Below are positions 35,871 to 48,261 of a stretch of DNA of 64,000 bases, piece after piece. The position numbers and the translations under genes were made by a program. Positions within the stretch are counted from its first letter, which is position 1; every line of letters starts with the position of its first letter. Source of the DNA: Stachybotrys elegans (taxonomy: Eukaryota; Ascomycota; Sordariomycetes; Hypocreales; Stachybotryaceae); the NCBI GenBank assembly GCA_020746835.1, contig JAGPNK010000001.1:1550001-1614000 (forward strand), read 5' to 3'. Under the pieces are notes generated by a model. That model saw only the letters and a list, made by a program, of their open reading frames with translations, made no database searches and was not told where the DNA came from.

Positions 35871-36963
35871 GTCGATGGGGGGGCCGAAATGGGAGGTTTC
35901 AGTAGAGCGTGACCTGGTAGATGCGACGAGGAGCGACGAGGAGGCAGGAAGCGGGCGGCGGTCTGCTAGGATAGCGTCACAAGAGAAAGCCTGTCGAGAT
36001 GGTTCACAGGATCCGTTGCCGACCACTTCAGAGATGAGCAGGCAGTTGAAATGCGATAGCCAAGTCGTTGGTATGATTGCGTGGAGAGGCAAAACGTTCA
36101 GCTCTGGACCGTCGGGTTTAAGTATGGACGGGAAGCTTCTAGGTGCGGTGCAAGTACTCCGTCGTACAGTAATCGCTGATAACGTCGGAGTGCCTGGCAT
36201 GACCACAACCCACTCCCTGATAACTCCCTGCAGACACTAAGATTAGGTAGCGCCTTTCGCCTGCTTGGGCCCCAGCTTTCTGGCAGGCGCAGCACCAATC
36301 AGAACGATGGGGGCCACCGGGTAGTGCCACGTGATCTAGCACGTATTCTTGGCGAGATATTGGAAGAGAATACCCAGGCCGCCCGTATAATATATGTGTT
36401 GGGTTGCTATTGAATATTGTGTGAGCAAGTATGTACAGGATGCATTCCTTCTTGGCAGACTGGAGATCGAACCATGTTTGGCCATGTCGATCTGCCGACG
36501 CAGCATAGAACCCAATGTGCATGCATTGGATAGGTTGTACGTAGTGGATGGTGGCTTCCTCACATAACTGATGAACCTTCCAAGCCTTCATCCATGTGGC
36601 GTCATGGGTGACAAACATGCTGCTCCCGATGAAGGTATCGGCATGTATATCATCTGTCCTGGTCTGCGGACTGTTCGCGGCTAGTGACTTTTCGATACCT
36701 GGCTCTAGCAGCCACCGTGCTACCCCAGAATCGGATCCTGGAATCCCACATCCATCCCTCCTCGGCCAGTGGTCGGTAGCCAGTAAGCCGATGAGTGCCG
36801 AGGGACCCAAGTGCTCTTTCCCCAGCTTCCAACTGCCACCTCTCCTCCCAATTCCACCATCACCTCTGCTTCACTCTCCCCGTTCCAGAAAAAATTGCCA
36901 TATTCTCTGGGTTTCATCTTCTCGTTGGCCTCGCTCCTCTGTTCTTCACCAATCACCTCAGCC
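35871..36963. other. Divergent promoter region, RAD6 / thiolase
   Basis: About 1.1 kb. A minus-strand frame (36810-36139) stays open for 223 codons but has no domain, no codon bias and no intron signals; taken as noncoding with doubt. An ATG at 36791 begins an upstream frame that overlaps the thiolase start. Confidence 0.5.
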
Positions 36964-38322
36964 ATGTCCGCGTCACAGCTTCGCTCGGCCGGAAGGCTTG
37001 GCCAGCTCGCCGGACATGTGAAAGCCGGCCGCCACTTCTCTACCAGCTCCGCGCTTCGCAAGGAGATCCAGGATGCCTACATTCTCAGCGCCGCCCGCAC
37101 GCCTACGGCCAAGGTAGGAACCTCTTGCCCATCTGCTCCGCATGGCCACAAGCAACATTGTATACTGACTGGCGCCTAGTTCAACGGTTCCTTCGTATCC
37201 GTATCCGCGCCTCAGCTCGGCGCCACGGCCATCAAGTCGGCGCTCGAAAAGTCCAAGGTCCCCGCTGAACGCATTACCGATGTCTACATGGGAAACGTCC
37301 TTCAGGGCTCTGTCGGTCAGGCACCCGCGAGGCAGGCGGCCATCTTTGCCGGGCTCCCCAACTCCGTAGAGGCCATCACCATCAACAAGGTGTGCGCCTC
37401 CGGGCTGAAGGCTGTCGTCTTCGCCGCACAGAACATCCAGATGGGCCTCGCCAGCGCACAGATTGCCGGCGGCATGGAGAACATGTCCCGGGTGCCCTAC
37501 TTTGTACCCCGCGCCAGCGGCCTGCCCGCTTTCGGCCACGTTCAGATGGAGGATGGCCTCATCAAGGACGGCCTTACCGACGTATACGACAAGTTCCACA
37601 TGGGCAACTGCGCCGAGAACACGGTCAAGACGCACAACATCACGAGAGAGCAGCAGGATGAGTACGCTATCCAGTCGTACAAGAACGCGCAGAAGGCATG
37701 GGCTGAGGATGCTTTTGCCGATGAGATTGTGCCCGTCACCATCAAGTCGCGCAAGGGTGATGTCGTCATCAGCAAGGATGAGGGCTTCATGGACGTCAAG
37801 TTCGACAAGGTCCCCACGCTGAAGCCCGCCTTCGTCCGAGACGGCACCGGCACGGTAACGGCGGCCAACTCTTCCACCCTCAACGACGGTGCCAGCGCGC
37901 TTGTCCTGGGAAACAAGGAGATTGCGCAAGAGTATGGCGCTGGATCGCGGGTTCTGGCCAAGATTTGCGGTTATGCAGACGCCGCTATGGCTCCCATCGA
38001 CTTCCCAGTGGCCCCAGCCAAGGCCATTCCTATCGCACTTGAGAGGGCCGGCATCACCAAGGACCAAGTCGCCATCTGGGAGATTAACGAGGCCTTTGCC
38101 GGCGTCGCTCTGGCGAACAAGAAGCTTCTAGGCCTGGATAATGCAAAGGTGAACCCGCTGGGAGGAGCCATATCACTAGGCCACGCGCTCGGCAGCTCTG
38201 GCTCACGTATTCTTACGACGCTGCTGCATCAGCTCAAGCCAGGCGAGTACGGTGTAGCAGCCATCTGCAACGGAGGCGGAGCTGCCACAGCCCTTGTCGT
38301 CCAAAGAATCGAGTCAGTATAA
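36964..38322 (+). CDS. ACAT1: Acetyl-CoA acetyltransferase (thiolase II), mitochondrial form
   Basis: Two exons, 36964-37113 and 37180-38322, giving 430 residues. The first ~33 residues are basic, with Ser/Arg and no acids ([14 protein letters not shown], then [11 protein letters not shown]), a good mitochondrial presequence. The thiolase domain follows: [18 protein letters not shown], acyl-accepting C122 in [32 protein letters not shown]385 in [12 protein letters not shown] and C413 in [10 protein letters not shown]. It condenses two acetyl-CoA to acetoacetyl-CoA, or splits it in fat and isoleucine breakdown. The Pro of the usual GHPxGxSG is Ala here. The presequence argues for the mitochondrial enzyme rather than the cytosolic sterol-pathway one, although a role in mevalonate supply together with ERG8 is possible. 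Confidence 0.95.
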
Positions 38323-38805
38323 GGGCATCGTACCATATGGCGGATCATCGTGGCACATAGGAAAGAAAATGATGGAGTGGCTGTTCGATATCTCACGAAG
38401 CGCCCAGGTGGTGAAGTTGGATAATGAATGACTTGGATCTCACGACGGCATGAGTGCATCATGCAGAACCTACCACACAGTTGTATTAAAGACAAGACAT
38501 GAGAAGAAAGCATTACAGCAAGTAATTATGTTATATTTGCAAGACCTCTGTCATATATTTCCTCAACATTGAACAGGAGTTGTGTTGTGGTTGTCAATGG
38601 TTGTATCAAGTCACCCAGGTGCCTGCGCTTAGGCCTGTAAGAGCCGCCCCAGGCCACCACCAAAATTCAATCTCAGAAGTCGTAGCGCAACTCAACACCA
38701 CCACCACCACCATCACCACTCACCTCCCTTGGACGACGACGACGCCCGGACGCAGCTCCCCGCTGCGCCAAAAGTAAAAAAGAAAGAGAGAAAAAAGGCC
38801 GTCCC
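38323..38805. other. Intergenic, thiolase to PCI-protein gene
   Basis: 483 bp of 3' UTR and promoter. A CAC/CAT-type repeat lies near 38697-38720 in the leader. No gene seen. Confidence 0.5.
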
Positions 38806-40572
38806 ATGTCCCAACTCAACCTCTTCCTCGTGCAGATCGGCACCTACGTGCGCACGCAGAATGGCGACCTGCTGCGGGCCTGGCTGCAGGTAGAGCCCGG
38901 CGCGCCGGCCGAGTATCACCAGCTGGCCAGCGAGCTGCGCGCCCAGCACCGGCAGGCCGCGAGCCTCGAGGCCGCCGTCGAGGGGGCCCTGCCCGCCGAC
39001 GACGACCCGGCCGAGGGCGAGGCCACCGTATGGCCCAGCTTCCTCGCCTTCGTCAAGGACTACCTCGTCTTCTGGCGCGACGTCAACTACGACGACCTGC
39101 TGGGCGCCCACCAGCTGCTCAGCGGCCTTGTCAAGTGAGTTGCTCCCCTTCAAGTATAAAAGGCGCACACACGAGAATGGCCCGCCAACCGCAACAATCA
39201 AAAACAGCTCCTGCGCCACGGCCTTTGCCCACCCCACGTACGGCGCCATGCTCCTCAAGACGAGCATGTCGCTGTCCGAGACGCTGGCCCGCCTCACCAT
39301 GACGCTCAACCGGCGCCCGGACCTGACGCGCCACCTCCGCGCCCTCGACGACGACAACCGCAAGTCCATTGCCGAGTCCTCGGCCGAGATCATCCAGAAG
39401 ATCTTCACCACGTGCCTCACCGACCGCTCCAGCGGCCGCTTCAGCAGGCCCGAGGGCAAGAAGATTGGCGTCTACATGTTTGCCAACCTCGTCCTCAAGC
39501 TGCTCTTTGCTGTATGAATGGCCTCATCTTTCCTCTCTCTCTCGTTTTGATTTTAATTTTGTTGTATTATTTGCTGCTTGGACCATGGACTAACAGCGTG
39601 CAGTGCCGCAAGACGCAGCTCGCAAAGATGATCTTTGTCAATATATCCACCATATCGCCGCCTCTGGCCCTCTATCCCGCCGCTCAGCGCGTCACCTTTC
39701 TCTACTACCTGGGCCGCTTCAACTTCTCCAACCACCACTACCACCGCGCTGCGCTCTGCCTCGAGCAAGCCTACCTCCAGACGCCCTCACAGCTCGTCTC
39801 CCACCGCACCAACATCCTAACCTACCTCATCCCCTGCAACCTCCTGCTCGGCCGCTTCCCCTCCAACGTGCTCCTCCAGCGAACCGAGGCCCAGCCGCTC
39901 AAGGAAGTGTTCCTCCCCATCTGTCATGCCGTTCGCTCCGGCAACTTTCTCCTGTTCCAGAACCACCTGGCACACCACGAGAAATGGCTTTTTGAAAAGG
40001 GCTTGCTGCTGACCCTCTCCAACCGTCTACGCCCGCTGCTATGGAGGGCTTTGAGCCGCAAAATATTCCTCCTGACATATGTCCCACCCGACGACGCATC
40101 TTCTAGAAAGGCTGCCACGCTCGAACTCGGACATCTGCACACGGCCGCCGTCTACATCCAGAGGCGCCTAGAAGGATGGCTGCCCTCCAACCCTGGTTCG
40201 CGCAGCCGGCCCGCTCATGTCAACGCCGTCTTCATGAAGGCAGTCAAAAACAGCGCCGGCCAGCAGCCTGAAGACAGCACGCTTGTACCTCCCCCAGGCG
40301 GGCTAGTGCAACTACATCCCAATGAAGGATTGGTATGGGGCAACGCCGAGGTCACGTTGCACGACGTGGAGATGATGGTGGCCACGCTCATCCAGCAGGG
40401 CTTGATGCATGGTTTCGTAGCCCATGGCCAGGGCAGATTTGCCATCATTGGAGCCAAGGCCAAGGGCAGCCCGGTGCTGGCAGGCTGGCCCAACGTATGG
40501 CAGACGATTCGAGAGAGAAGATATGAAGAGGATTTCGATCTAGACGATGTGCCGGGCTGGGTGAAGGAGTAA
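38806..40572 (+). CDS. PCI-domain protein of the THP1/PCID2/CSN12 family
   Basis: Three exons, 38806-39134, 39208-39511 and 39604-40572, giving 533 residues. An N-terminal helical region (NLFLVQIGTYVRTQNGDLL, DYLVFWRDVNYDDLLGAHQL) leads into repeats shared with PCID2: GKKIGVYMFANLVLKLLFACRK, then AAQRVTFLYYLGRFNFSNHH, LEQAYLQTP, ILTYLIPCNLLLGRFPS, FLPICHAVRSGNFLLFQNHL and LTLSNRLRPLLWRALSRK. A winged-helix half (TLHDVEMMVATLIQQGLMHG, FAIIGAKAKG) completes the PCI domain. Family members work in the TREX-2 mRNA export complex (Thp1 with Sac3) or in the CSN12-Thp3 module. I cannot separate these on sequence alone; the long form and PCID2-like core favour the Thp1/TREX-2 branch. GC-rich third positions are marked in exon one. 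Confidence 0.85.
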
Positions 40573-41438
40573 GTAATCACTTGTTAGCACGAGTGGCGCA
40601 AGATCAGCTAGTATTTGTATATATAAATGGGCCATGATACCACCAGAATAACATCGCGTCAATATAGACACATCACCAGAATCCTGCAGTTTCAAAATTT
40701 TCTTTATTTGATTTGATTTCTACCTAAAAAGGGTAAGATTGGCTACCCAAATCCATCACAAAAATCTCCAAAAGCACGTCCTGTGTCTCCGCCACGAGCG
40801 AAAAGAAGCAAAATACGGAGCCGGCTGCTTTGTTCGACAAGCACAAACCGGATAACCAAGCCCGGCGAGCATGTGCAAACCAGTAACAAGTCGGAGACAC
40901 GGCTCCCCAAATGTACCCAAACCTTTCCACCTGACCATCCTCTCTTTTGATTGCCAACCTCGAACCCCGAAATGTCATCCACAAAAATCACCAAATATAA
41001 ATATATATCCACCTAAGGGTATCGATCATGAATAACGAAGCAAAATAATGCTGCAAAGCCAGCCGTATCCCGTGGGGATGCTGTGAAGGAGAGTGAATGG
41101 CATTGGCATGGGCTGCACAAGCCGCCTGAGCAGGAGGAGCTGACTCAGTGAAATACTAATAAACACTACCACCTATTGGTGAATCTGAATATACGAATGC
41201 GGCACCCGAAGAATAAGGAGAAGAAAGGAGGTGCCGCGTAACATCTCTTTGAGATAAAATTGCGAGAAGAGAAGGAGAAAAGACGCATTCGAAGGTGGCA
41301 TCTGGGGCAGCGGAAGAAGAGAGTTAAAGAGCTGCCCAGCTTGTGTGCCGGTCGTGATGAATTCGCATCGTGGAGGCGTTATATTGCACGTGAAACAAGA
41401 CTGGCCCCTGTTCACAGGGGCTACCCTCTCATGACGTC
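40573..41438. other. Convergent intergenic region
   Basis: About 866 bp of 3' flanks, AT-rich (short TA runs near 40618 and 40999). No gene or structured repeat seen. Confidence 0.5.
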
Positions 41439-43000
41439 TTAGAAAAAGCAGGCGGCGGCGATGAAGGCAACCACCAGGCCAGCCACAGCGGCATTGCCCT
41501 GGGGACGTCCGGCTTCGCCCTCTTCGTCGTCCGAGGGGGTAGGCGCAGCTTCCTCGGAGCTAGAAGAAGTCGAAGTCTCCTCCGGCTCTGAGAAGGTCGA
41601 TGTGCTGCCGCTCTCGAAGAAGATACCGGGGCGTGGAGTGCGGGATGGCGTGGGCGTAGGCTTGACCGAGGTGGAAGCGCGGCTCGACGACTTCTTGGAG
41701 CTGGTGGATTCAGTGCTGGTCGTTTCGTCTGAGGTGGACTCTGAGGTGGACTTTGTCGTAGACTTGACCGAGGTAGTCGTGGTAGAGGTCGAGGTCGAGG
41801 TCGTCGATGTGGTAGGAGGCGCCTCAGAGGTCGTTGGCTGGGCAGTAGTGGTGGGCTCAGCAGATGTCTCGGGCTCATCCTCAGGCTCGTCGTCGTCGTT
41901 GTCGTCGTCACCAGGGTCTCCGGAGCTGCCGTCAAGGTTGTAGGCGACGATCTGGGCCTTCTTTCCAGAAGACAGAGTCACAACACAGAACTTTGAGTTG
42001 CCAGCACCGGTGCCAGTAAGCTTGCTCTCGACGGAACCACCGCCCTGAGAGGGGTCAATCTTGCAGGGGAGTCCGGTGCATCCTCCGTCGGGGCACTGGA
42101 TCTCGAGACCATAGTTGGGCAGACTGTTCTTGAGGCCCGAAGCTTCCCAGACAGGATTCCAGCCGACGGTGAGGAAAGTGCTGCCATCTGCGTTTGTGTT
42201 GGCGCCTGCAACATAAGGGGCCCAGTTTCCAATGGCAGTGCTAGACTCTCCCCAGATACAACCCTCCTCACCCACACCAGGGGGGTTGACGTAGAAGCTA
42301 TATCAACTGTCAGTCTTGAGCTGCAACGAAAGTGCTGCGAGGGTATGGTCTTACTGAGCTGCGGTGGAACCCCAGTAGCTGGGGTCAGGAACGGCAATCG
42401 TGGCCGCCGAGTTGACGAGAGTGGGAATCAACATGGCCTCGTTACCAGGCAGAACAGTCTGGCACCAGGACATGGGCTTGCCACACTTGTTGACGGCCTG
42501 GACCGTACCGGTGCCGTCCACACAGTAGGGCTTATTAGAGAAGGGCTTAGAGACCTTGCCGCTGTCATCGCAGTAGAGGCCGCCGTTCTTAACGCAGTCA
42601 GTAACCAAGCACCATGACCAGGTACGACATCAACTCTTACCATAGATGAAGGATACTCATATTTCGAATCAGGATCCCACTGGGCCATAACCATGCCGGG
42701 CTTGCAGGCAATGGGGCAGTAGCTGCCGGGAACGCACTCCTGGTCAGGGCTCATAGCCCAACCAGCATTCTTCGCGTTGGGCGTGATGGCCACCAGGTTG
42801 CCGTCGTCGGAGGGGAACTGGCACTGACCCGAGCGCTTGGTGACGGGCGCCGACTCCTCGTCGCTACGGACATGTCGATGAGGGTGCGCGTGCTGGCGGT
42901 CGTGAAGGTGATGGAATCGGTGAGGCTGGCTGGCCAGCGCGCTGGGCGCCAAGAGCACGAGGGCTGAGGCGAGAGGAACCTGGATCGCCGAGAACTTCAT
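41439..43000 (-). CDS. SUN-family secreted cell-wall protein
   Basis: Three exons, 43000-42641, 42587-42355 and 42297-41439, giving 483 residues. A signal peptide is clear (MKFSAIQVPLASALVLLAPS, then ALAS), followed by a His-rich segment and a dibasic VTKR site. The cysteine-rich SUN domain follows: CQFPSDDGNLVAITPN, GWAMSPDQECVPGSYCPIAC, PGMVMAQWDP, YCVDGTGTVQAVNKCGKPMS, CQTVLPGNEAML and FYVNPPGVGEEGCIWG, ending near SKFCVVTLSSG. The tail is acidic (DPGDDDNDDDEPEDEPE) then ~130 residues of Ser/Thr, expected to be O-mannosylated, and a hydrophobic end (NAAVAGLVVAFIAAACFF) that could be a GPI-attachment signal. Family members (yeast Sim1/Uth1/Nca3/Sun4, fission yeast Psu1) act at the wall in glucan remodelling and septation. 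Wall anchoring is inferred. Confidence 0.93.
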
Positions 43001-44527
43001 GGTGCCGTATCAAGGAGGACTGGGAAGGACGATAGAGAGATATCGTTGATGACCGAGAGGATCAACCGGGAGCGGGTCGGCACCAAGCACGCTGCGGTAG
43101 ATCGTCGTTGTTCGAGGCCGCTGCTAAAGGATTGACGGGCAGCAGGCCTGATAGTAGATAGGATAGGTTAGGTTGCGAGAGCTCGTTGTGCTCGGGCGAA
43201 AAGAGCGTCGTGTGAATACTGCGTAGAATGAGTGACTCTGCCGCTGATGGGCGTTGAAATCGTCGAGGAACCGACGTGTAAGTTGGTATGGGGAACGAGT
43301 GACTGAAAAGAAGGACTGGACGAGAGAAAGGAAAAAGGAACGACTGGTGGTTCGGTCCGTGATGGACTTTGGCGACGAACCAAGGAACAGACGAAGAAGG
43401 AAAGAAAGGAGGGCAGGGTCAGTGCCAACGACCAGGGCAGGGGATGAGGCCCTCTGACCACTGACCACGAACCAGCCAGCCAGCGCCTGCCAGGGCCTGG
43501 GCCCGCGCGACTGCCCCAAATGAAGAGCGCGGTTGGCCTGGCTGTCCGGTTCAGGGCGGCTCCACTTCTCTGCTCAGGTACCGTCGAGCTTGTCTCGGCC
43601 TGTCGATCCGCTAAGATTCTTATTGGTATTGCGACGGCCGCGGCGGCCAATCACACCCTTCGCAGCATGCCGGCCCCTGGTATGGACGTGACCAGTCGAG
43701 CCAGTCCCGCGTCCTGCGATGGGGAAAAAGGAAATGAAAGCCCACCCGATGAAGGCTTGATGGGGATGGGGAAGTAGAGGCGGGCAGCGGCAGGGGAGGG
43801 GCGGTTGAAAATTGCACGAAATGAGAGATGGAGACGGTAATACCACAAATACCACCTCCTCTCAATAGTTCTTGGGCTCCTTTTCCTTTTCCTTTGTCTG
43901 CCAGCACACGCTCTCTCCGGGGTATATGGCTTCTGTCTTTTGTTCTGGCGACTTACCACGGTTATGGACTAATTAGTCCCTCCCGGTTCGTATGTTGTTT
44001 TGTTGCCAATGGATCAAACGCCGGCGACCAGGGGTTGTTGTAACTCGGAAACACCTTTTTTTCTTTCTTCCTACGACCGTGGTTTTGTCGTGACCAGAGA
44101 TGACTTCGGATCCTCTCTCGCCGACCAGGTCAAAGCGTTCCCCCTGGCACCCGGCTGGCACCGATGGCATCAGCCTCGGCGATGCATTACACCAATGCTG
44201 GATGAAAAGCTTGTTTAAGATGCTGCCGCCACGTGATTCATCTCCGTCTACATTCCCCCTTGTGCCCAATGTCTCCCAATGCATTGCGCATGTCGTCAGA
44301 TGTGCTCTCATGTGGGAGTTATGTCGCAATGCGTGCTAATTACAATACAGCCTCTTAATAAATTGTACCTGAGCACTGACCTAGTAGTGCATAAATATAT
44401 CGTATGCAAGTCGGGGCTTTAGTAAAATAATAAAGAAAAATACACCATAGTACCATGTGTAAGTAATACTGATACAAAATGATCCTCCCCCAGACAGGAG
44501 GTCATTCATTCACCCGCCACGATGCTT
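43001..44527. other. Intergenic, EF-G2 3' flank and SUN-gene promoter
   Basis: About 1.5 kb between tandem minus-strand genes. The part just upstream of 43000 carries GA/CT-rich leader sequence. No supported gene on either strand. Confidence 0.5.
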
Positions 44528-47142
44528 TCACAGCCCCCTTTCTCTGCTTCCAACCACCCGGGCAAACGAATCAAACGCCATGGTCATCGAGTGACGGCCA
44601 GCCGTCTTGCTCCGTAGGTGGTCGTCGTAGTTGAGCATCTCCTTGTACGGCACCTTGGCCACAATCTCCACCGTGCGAGTCATCGTCTTCTTCCCCCTCA
44701 GCGAGGTAATCGACTCGTACGGGTCAGGAGGCGTATAGATCTTGGACGTGTCCACCACCTCGTCGCTGGCAGACTCTGCTGAGCGGTCGTTGACCTCGAG
44801 CACCTGCCCTCCAGCCCCCCCTGTTATGTCGTGCTGTACCGTACCCGCAACTGCTTCGGGACAGGTGATGTGTGTCAACATGATAGGCTCAAGGATGCCG
44901 ATTTGGTGGCTGTCAAATGCGTGTCGCAACGCGGCCTGAACCGCCATTCGGGCCACGCCACTAAAGTGTCCACCACTCGGGCTCTCGATTGCATTTTCTG
45001 ACGTGTCGACCGTAATCATCACGCGGCAACCATGAACAGGAGCGGCGCGTCGAGGGCCTCGGGCTAACCCCGCAATGGCACCATTCAACAGTTGATGCCG
45101 CGCTTCTTCCAAGTCAAATCCGAGCGCGTCCGAGTCTTGTGGGATGGGGATTTCTATGTCAAAGACGTTGCCCTCGCGTTCAATTCCCGACGCCGGGGCA
45201 TCCCCTTCCTCAAGCGGCTCAAGAGTTGCTGTGCACGATACTTTACCAGCCTTGCCAGCCACAGGTCGGTCAAAGGTGGCTTGTTGAGGTGGCGTCGGCA
45301 ATGTGATACATTCCTTGTAATCCACCTCGATTGGGCCAAACTCGGCATCAATCTTGTGTCTCTGCCTGATCTGATGAAGCGACACGTCCAGGTGAAGCTT
45401 GCCCATGCCCTGAATGGTGAACTGGTCCGTTTTAGAGTCTCTGCTCCATCGTAGACTCGGATCCTCTCTTGAAAAGTTCTCCAAAGCGAGCTGCAGCTCC
45501 TGGGCGGCAACGTTTCCATAGGGCTCGACCTGTAGAAAGGCGACGGGTGGCGGGATCTCCGGCGGCCTAACCTGAACGTGCCGAAACTCCTCTGCCAGCG
45601 GCTTTCCTCCAGCCGTGGTGATGAGAGTGTCGCCCGTCCGGGCCTTCTTCAACCCCCTCAGCGCTCCAATCTGTCCAATCGACAAGTCCTGGATATCGTG
45701 CGTGTGGTTTGCTGAGATTTGCAATATCCCCATTGGCCTTTCCTGCAGGTTCATATTGGTATTGAAGCTGGTTGCATTTCGAGTCATGGTTCCGTGGTAC
45801 ACCCGTACGTAGCTGATGACGCCCTCCTTGGGATGGTGGAATACCTTGAAGACAGTGGCTACAGATGCGACGTTGTTGCGGTTGCTCTTCTTTGCCTTTG
45901 TCTGCAGAACCTCGTTCAGGCCGTGTTTACTGGGTCCAATCCTCACTTGGACATCGGGTCGCTCAGCAGGGCTGGGCAGGTAGTCGGCGATGGCATCCAT
46001 CAACGGCTCGACGCCAATGTGACGGAAGCTGGAGCCTGCGAAGATGGGGATCACTCGGCCTTCGCCGTCACTGATGGATCTTCTTATGGCCTGCTTCAGC
46101 ATGGACCCTGGAATGTCGGCATTCTCGGCCAGGAACTCGTCCATGATCGTCTCATCAAAGTCGGCCAGCCCTTCTATCAGCCGATTTCTGGCTATCTCGA
46201 TTTCTGCCCACAGCTGCTCATTCGAGCCGCTGAGTTTCTCCTTGAGTTGCTGTGCATCATACCGAGTCTTCTGGCGTTCGGATTGCCACCGATAGCCCAC
46301 GCGGTCGATGACATCAATCACGCCCACAAAGTTCTCCTTTTCCCACCAGGGGATTTGGCAGACGAGGGGCCATCCTTTTAGACGGGTGCCAATCTCAAGA
46401 ACTGCCTTTTTGAATGATGCGCCCTCTCGGTCCAGCTTGTTGCAGTAAGCGAGGCGGGGAATCTTGAATTCCTGGGCCGACCCCCATACTCGCTCCGTAT
46501 GAGCTTCAACTCCCTTTACCGAGTCAATGATGCAGACTGCGCCGTCGAGAATGGGTAGGCAGCGGTCTACTTCAAATCGAAAGTCTTGGTGCCCGGGTGT
46601 GTCGATAAGATTCACCGTTCTTTGCTCTGTGCCGGGCTTGCAGTCCTCCTTCCTGGGCCAGTTAAACGTGATGGCGGCAGACTGTATTGTGATGCCTCTT
46701 TGTCGCTCCAAGTCCAGAAAGTCAGTCACGGTATTGCCCGTGTCAACATCTGTTATGATCAGCACCGCCCAACTTGGTAAGAGAAAAAAAAAACACCGGA
46801 AATTTCCGCAAGAAATTCGCATGTCACATGAAGGACTTACCTCCGACTCTCGAGGTAACGCCACTATAGTACAGCATGCGCTCAGTAGTAGTGGTCTTGC
46901 CCTGCATTATACGTCAGTACGTGTACTTTGGGGGGTGAAGCGAAACGTACAGCATCCACATGAGCAATAATCCCAATGTTGCGAATATTTTTCAATTGGG
47001 CATCATGCGCGACTTGAGTATGTTGAGCTCGTTGTTGAGCTCGACTCGGCCAACGCCAACGGCTGAGGGAGCCCACATTGTGAAACTGTCGAGCCGGCAG
47101 CCGCCGAAGCAGAATCAGGCCGTTCATGGCATCTATTTTCAC
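44528..47142 (-). CDS. MEF2: Mitochondrial elongation factor G2 (ribosome-releasing factor 2)
   Basis: Three exons, 47142-46951, 46901-46841 and 46749-44528, giving 824 residues. The N-terminus is basic (LILLRRLPARQFHNVGSLSR), a mitochondrial presequence; a second in-frame Met at residue 6 could also serve. The GTPase domain has AHVDAGKTTTTERM (split by intron one exactly before GKTT), RGITIQSAAI, LIDTPGHQDF and YCNKLDREGA. Domains II to V follow (GKLHLDVSLHQIRQRHKIDA, HGCRVMITVDTSENAIESPS, EPIMLTHITCPE, a long insert with GTVQHDITGGAGG, and FDSFARVVGSRERGL). EF-G2 in mitochondria works in ribosome recycling with RRF, not in translocation. The choice of MEF2 over MEF1 rests on the short RGITIQ-type N-domain, the inserted segments and the divergent C-terminus; it is probable rather than certain. 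Confidence 0.9.
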
Positions 47143-47629
47143 TAGATAGAAAGTCTGCGAGGACCTGCTGAAAAGGTATTCCCCATGTCCTCAAGCACGA
47201 GCATTTGATGGAGACAACTTTCTCAGTCAACAAAGTGGCAGAATTCCCAAGCTCCTGCCTTTCAAAGCCCAATTCGGAGCGGGCGGTGAGCAGGTTGCGC
47301 AGTGAGTCTGGCTGAGTCAGCCTCAGTTGGGAGGGAGCCTGTAGGCCGCACGCAGCTTCTCAGGGGATGAATCCTGGCCGTAAGTGGACTAGAGTGGGCC
47401 AATACGTAATGTTCTTGCAGCATCCTGGAAGCTGTAGCCGAGAATTAATGCGAGCCATCTCGACCTGCGCTGTCCACAACTCCTGCTTCATCTCTATCGA
47501 TTCCTCAACCAACATCCGACAAGACTTGTCATCGCATCAGCACGCCCCTCAGTCTACGTACATCTCTCGAGGATCAACTGGATAGCCGCAAATTGCTTCA
47601 AATCCATCAGTCGCCAACGCCTATTCATC
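47143..47629. other. Divergent promoter region, EF-G2 / TVP15
   Basis: 487 bp shared by two divergent genes. No TATA box or repeat stands out. Confidence 0.55.
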
Positions 47630-48261
47630 ATGGAGCTGTCTGACATCTTGTGAGCCCGGCAGAGCTGAATTCCAGGCAGAAGTCAATCGCTAATCGTCGC
47701 TTCGCGTGCAGCCGCATCGTTAACCTGGCCGTCGCGGCCATCACCGTCCTTGGTGGCGTCACGCACTTCTTCAGCGTCACCATGTATGTCTATGCGCTGT
47801 CTGCGACTCGTGCGCAGCAGCCACCAAATCATCACGAGGCCTTCCATTGCTAACGTAACAACAGCCAATCGATCGTCATTGGTATCTACATGCTCGTTTT
47901 TGGCCTGTCCATTGCGCTTCTCGGTACGAAACCTCCAGGTCGATGCATACGACATGCTAATCCATCCCATAGAGTTCCAGATTCCTCCCCAGGTTCCTCG
48001 ATACGCCTCCTTCCTCTTCTCCTTCATCGGACGTGGCGTTTGTAAGTAGACCCGGCAGCCATCATCTGTCAGAGGCTGACCAGCTTAGTGTACGTGTTCC
48101 TTGGTACTCTCCTCCTCGGCGACTGGGCTCTTAGCAACATCGCCGGTACCATCGTGGGCGCCGTTGGTCTTGGTTACGTTGTCCTCGAATTCGTCCCCTC
48201 GATCGAACCCCCCAGCAACATGCGCGAGGCCGACGCTGGCTGGGGCGCCGAGCAGGTCTAA
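47630..48261 (+). CDS. TVP15: TVP15, Golgi membrane protein
   Basis: Five exons, 47630-47649, 47712-47783, 47865-47923, 47973-48041 and 48089-48261, giving 130 residues. Four hydrophobic segments: IVNLAVAAITVLGGVTHFF, IVIGIYMLVFGLSIALLE, SFLFSFIGRGVLYVFLGTLL and AGTIVGAVGLGYVVLEFV. The EFQIPPQVPRYASF and EPPSNMREADAGWGAEQV stretches are hallmark sequences of fungal TVP15 (COPI-associated protein family). Tvp15 resides in Tlg2-positive late Golgi membranes. Five exons for 130 residues makes this the most intron-dense gene here; every junction is phase-correct with consensus splice sites. Confidence 0.94.

Noticed and set aside
36973..38067. Minus-strand open frame (364 codons) opposite thiolase
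   Set aside because: Antisense shadow of the conserved thiolase exon; the sense strand carries all catalytic motifs.
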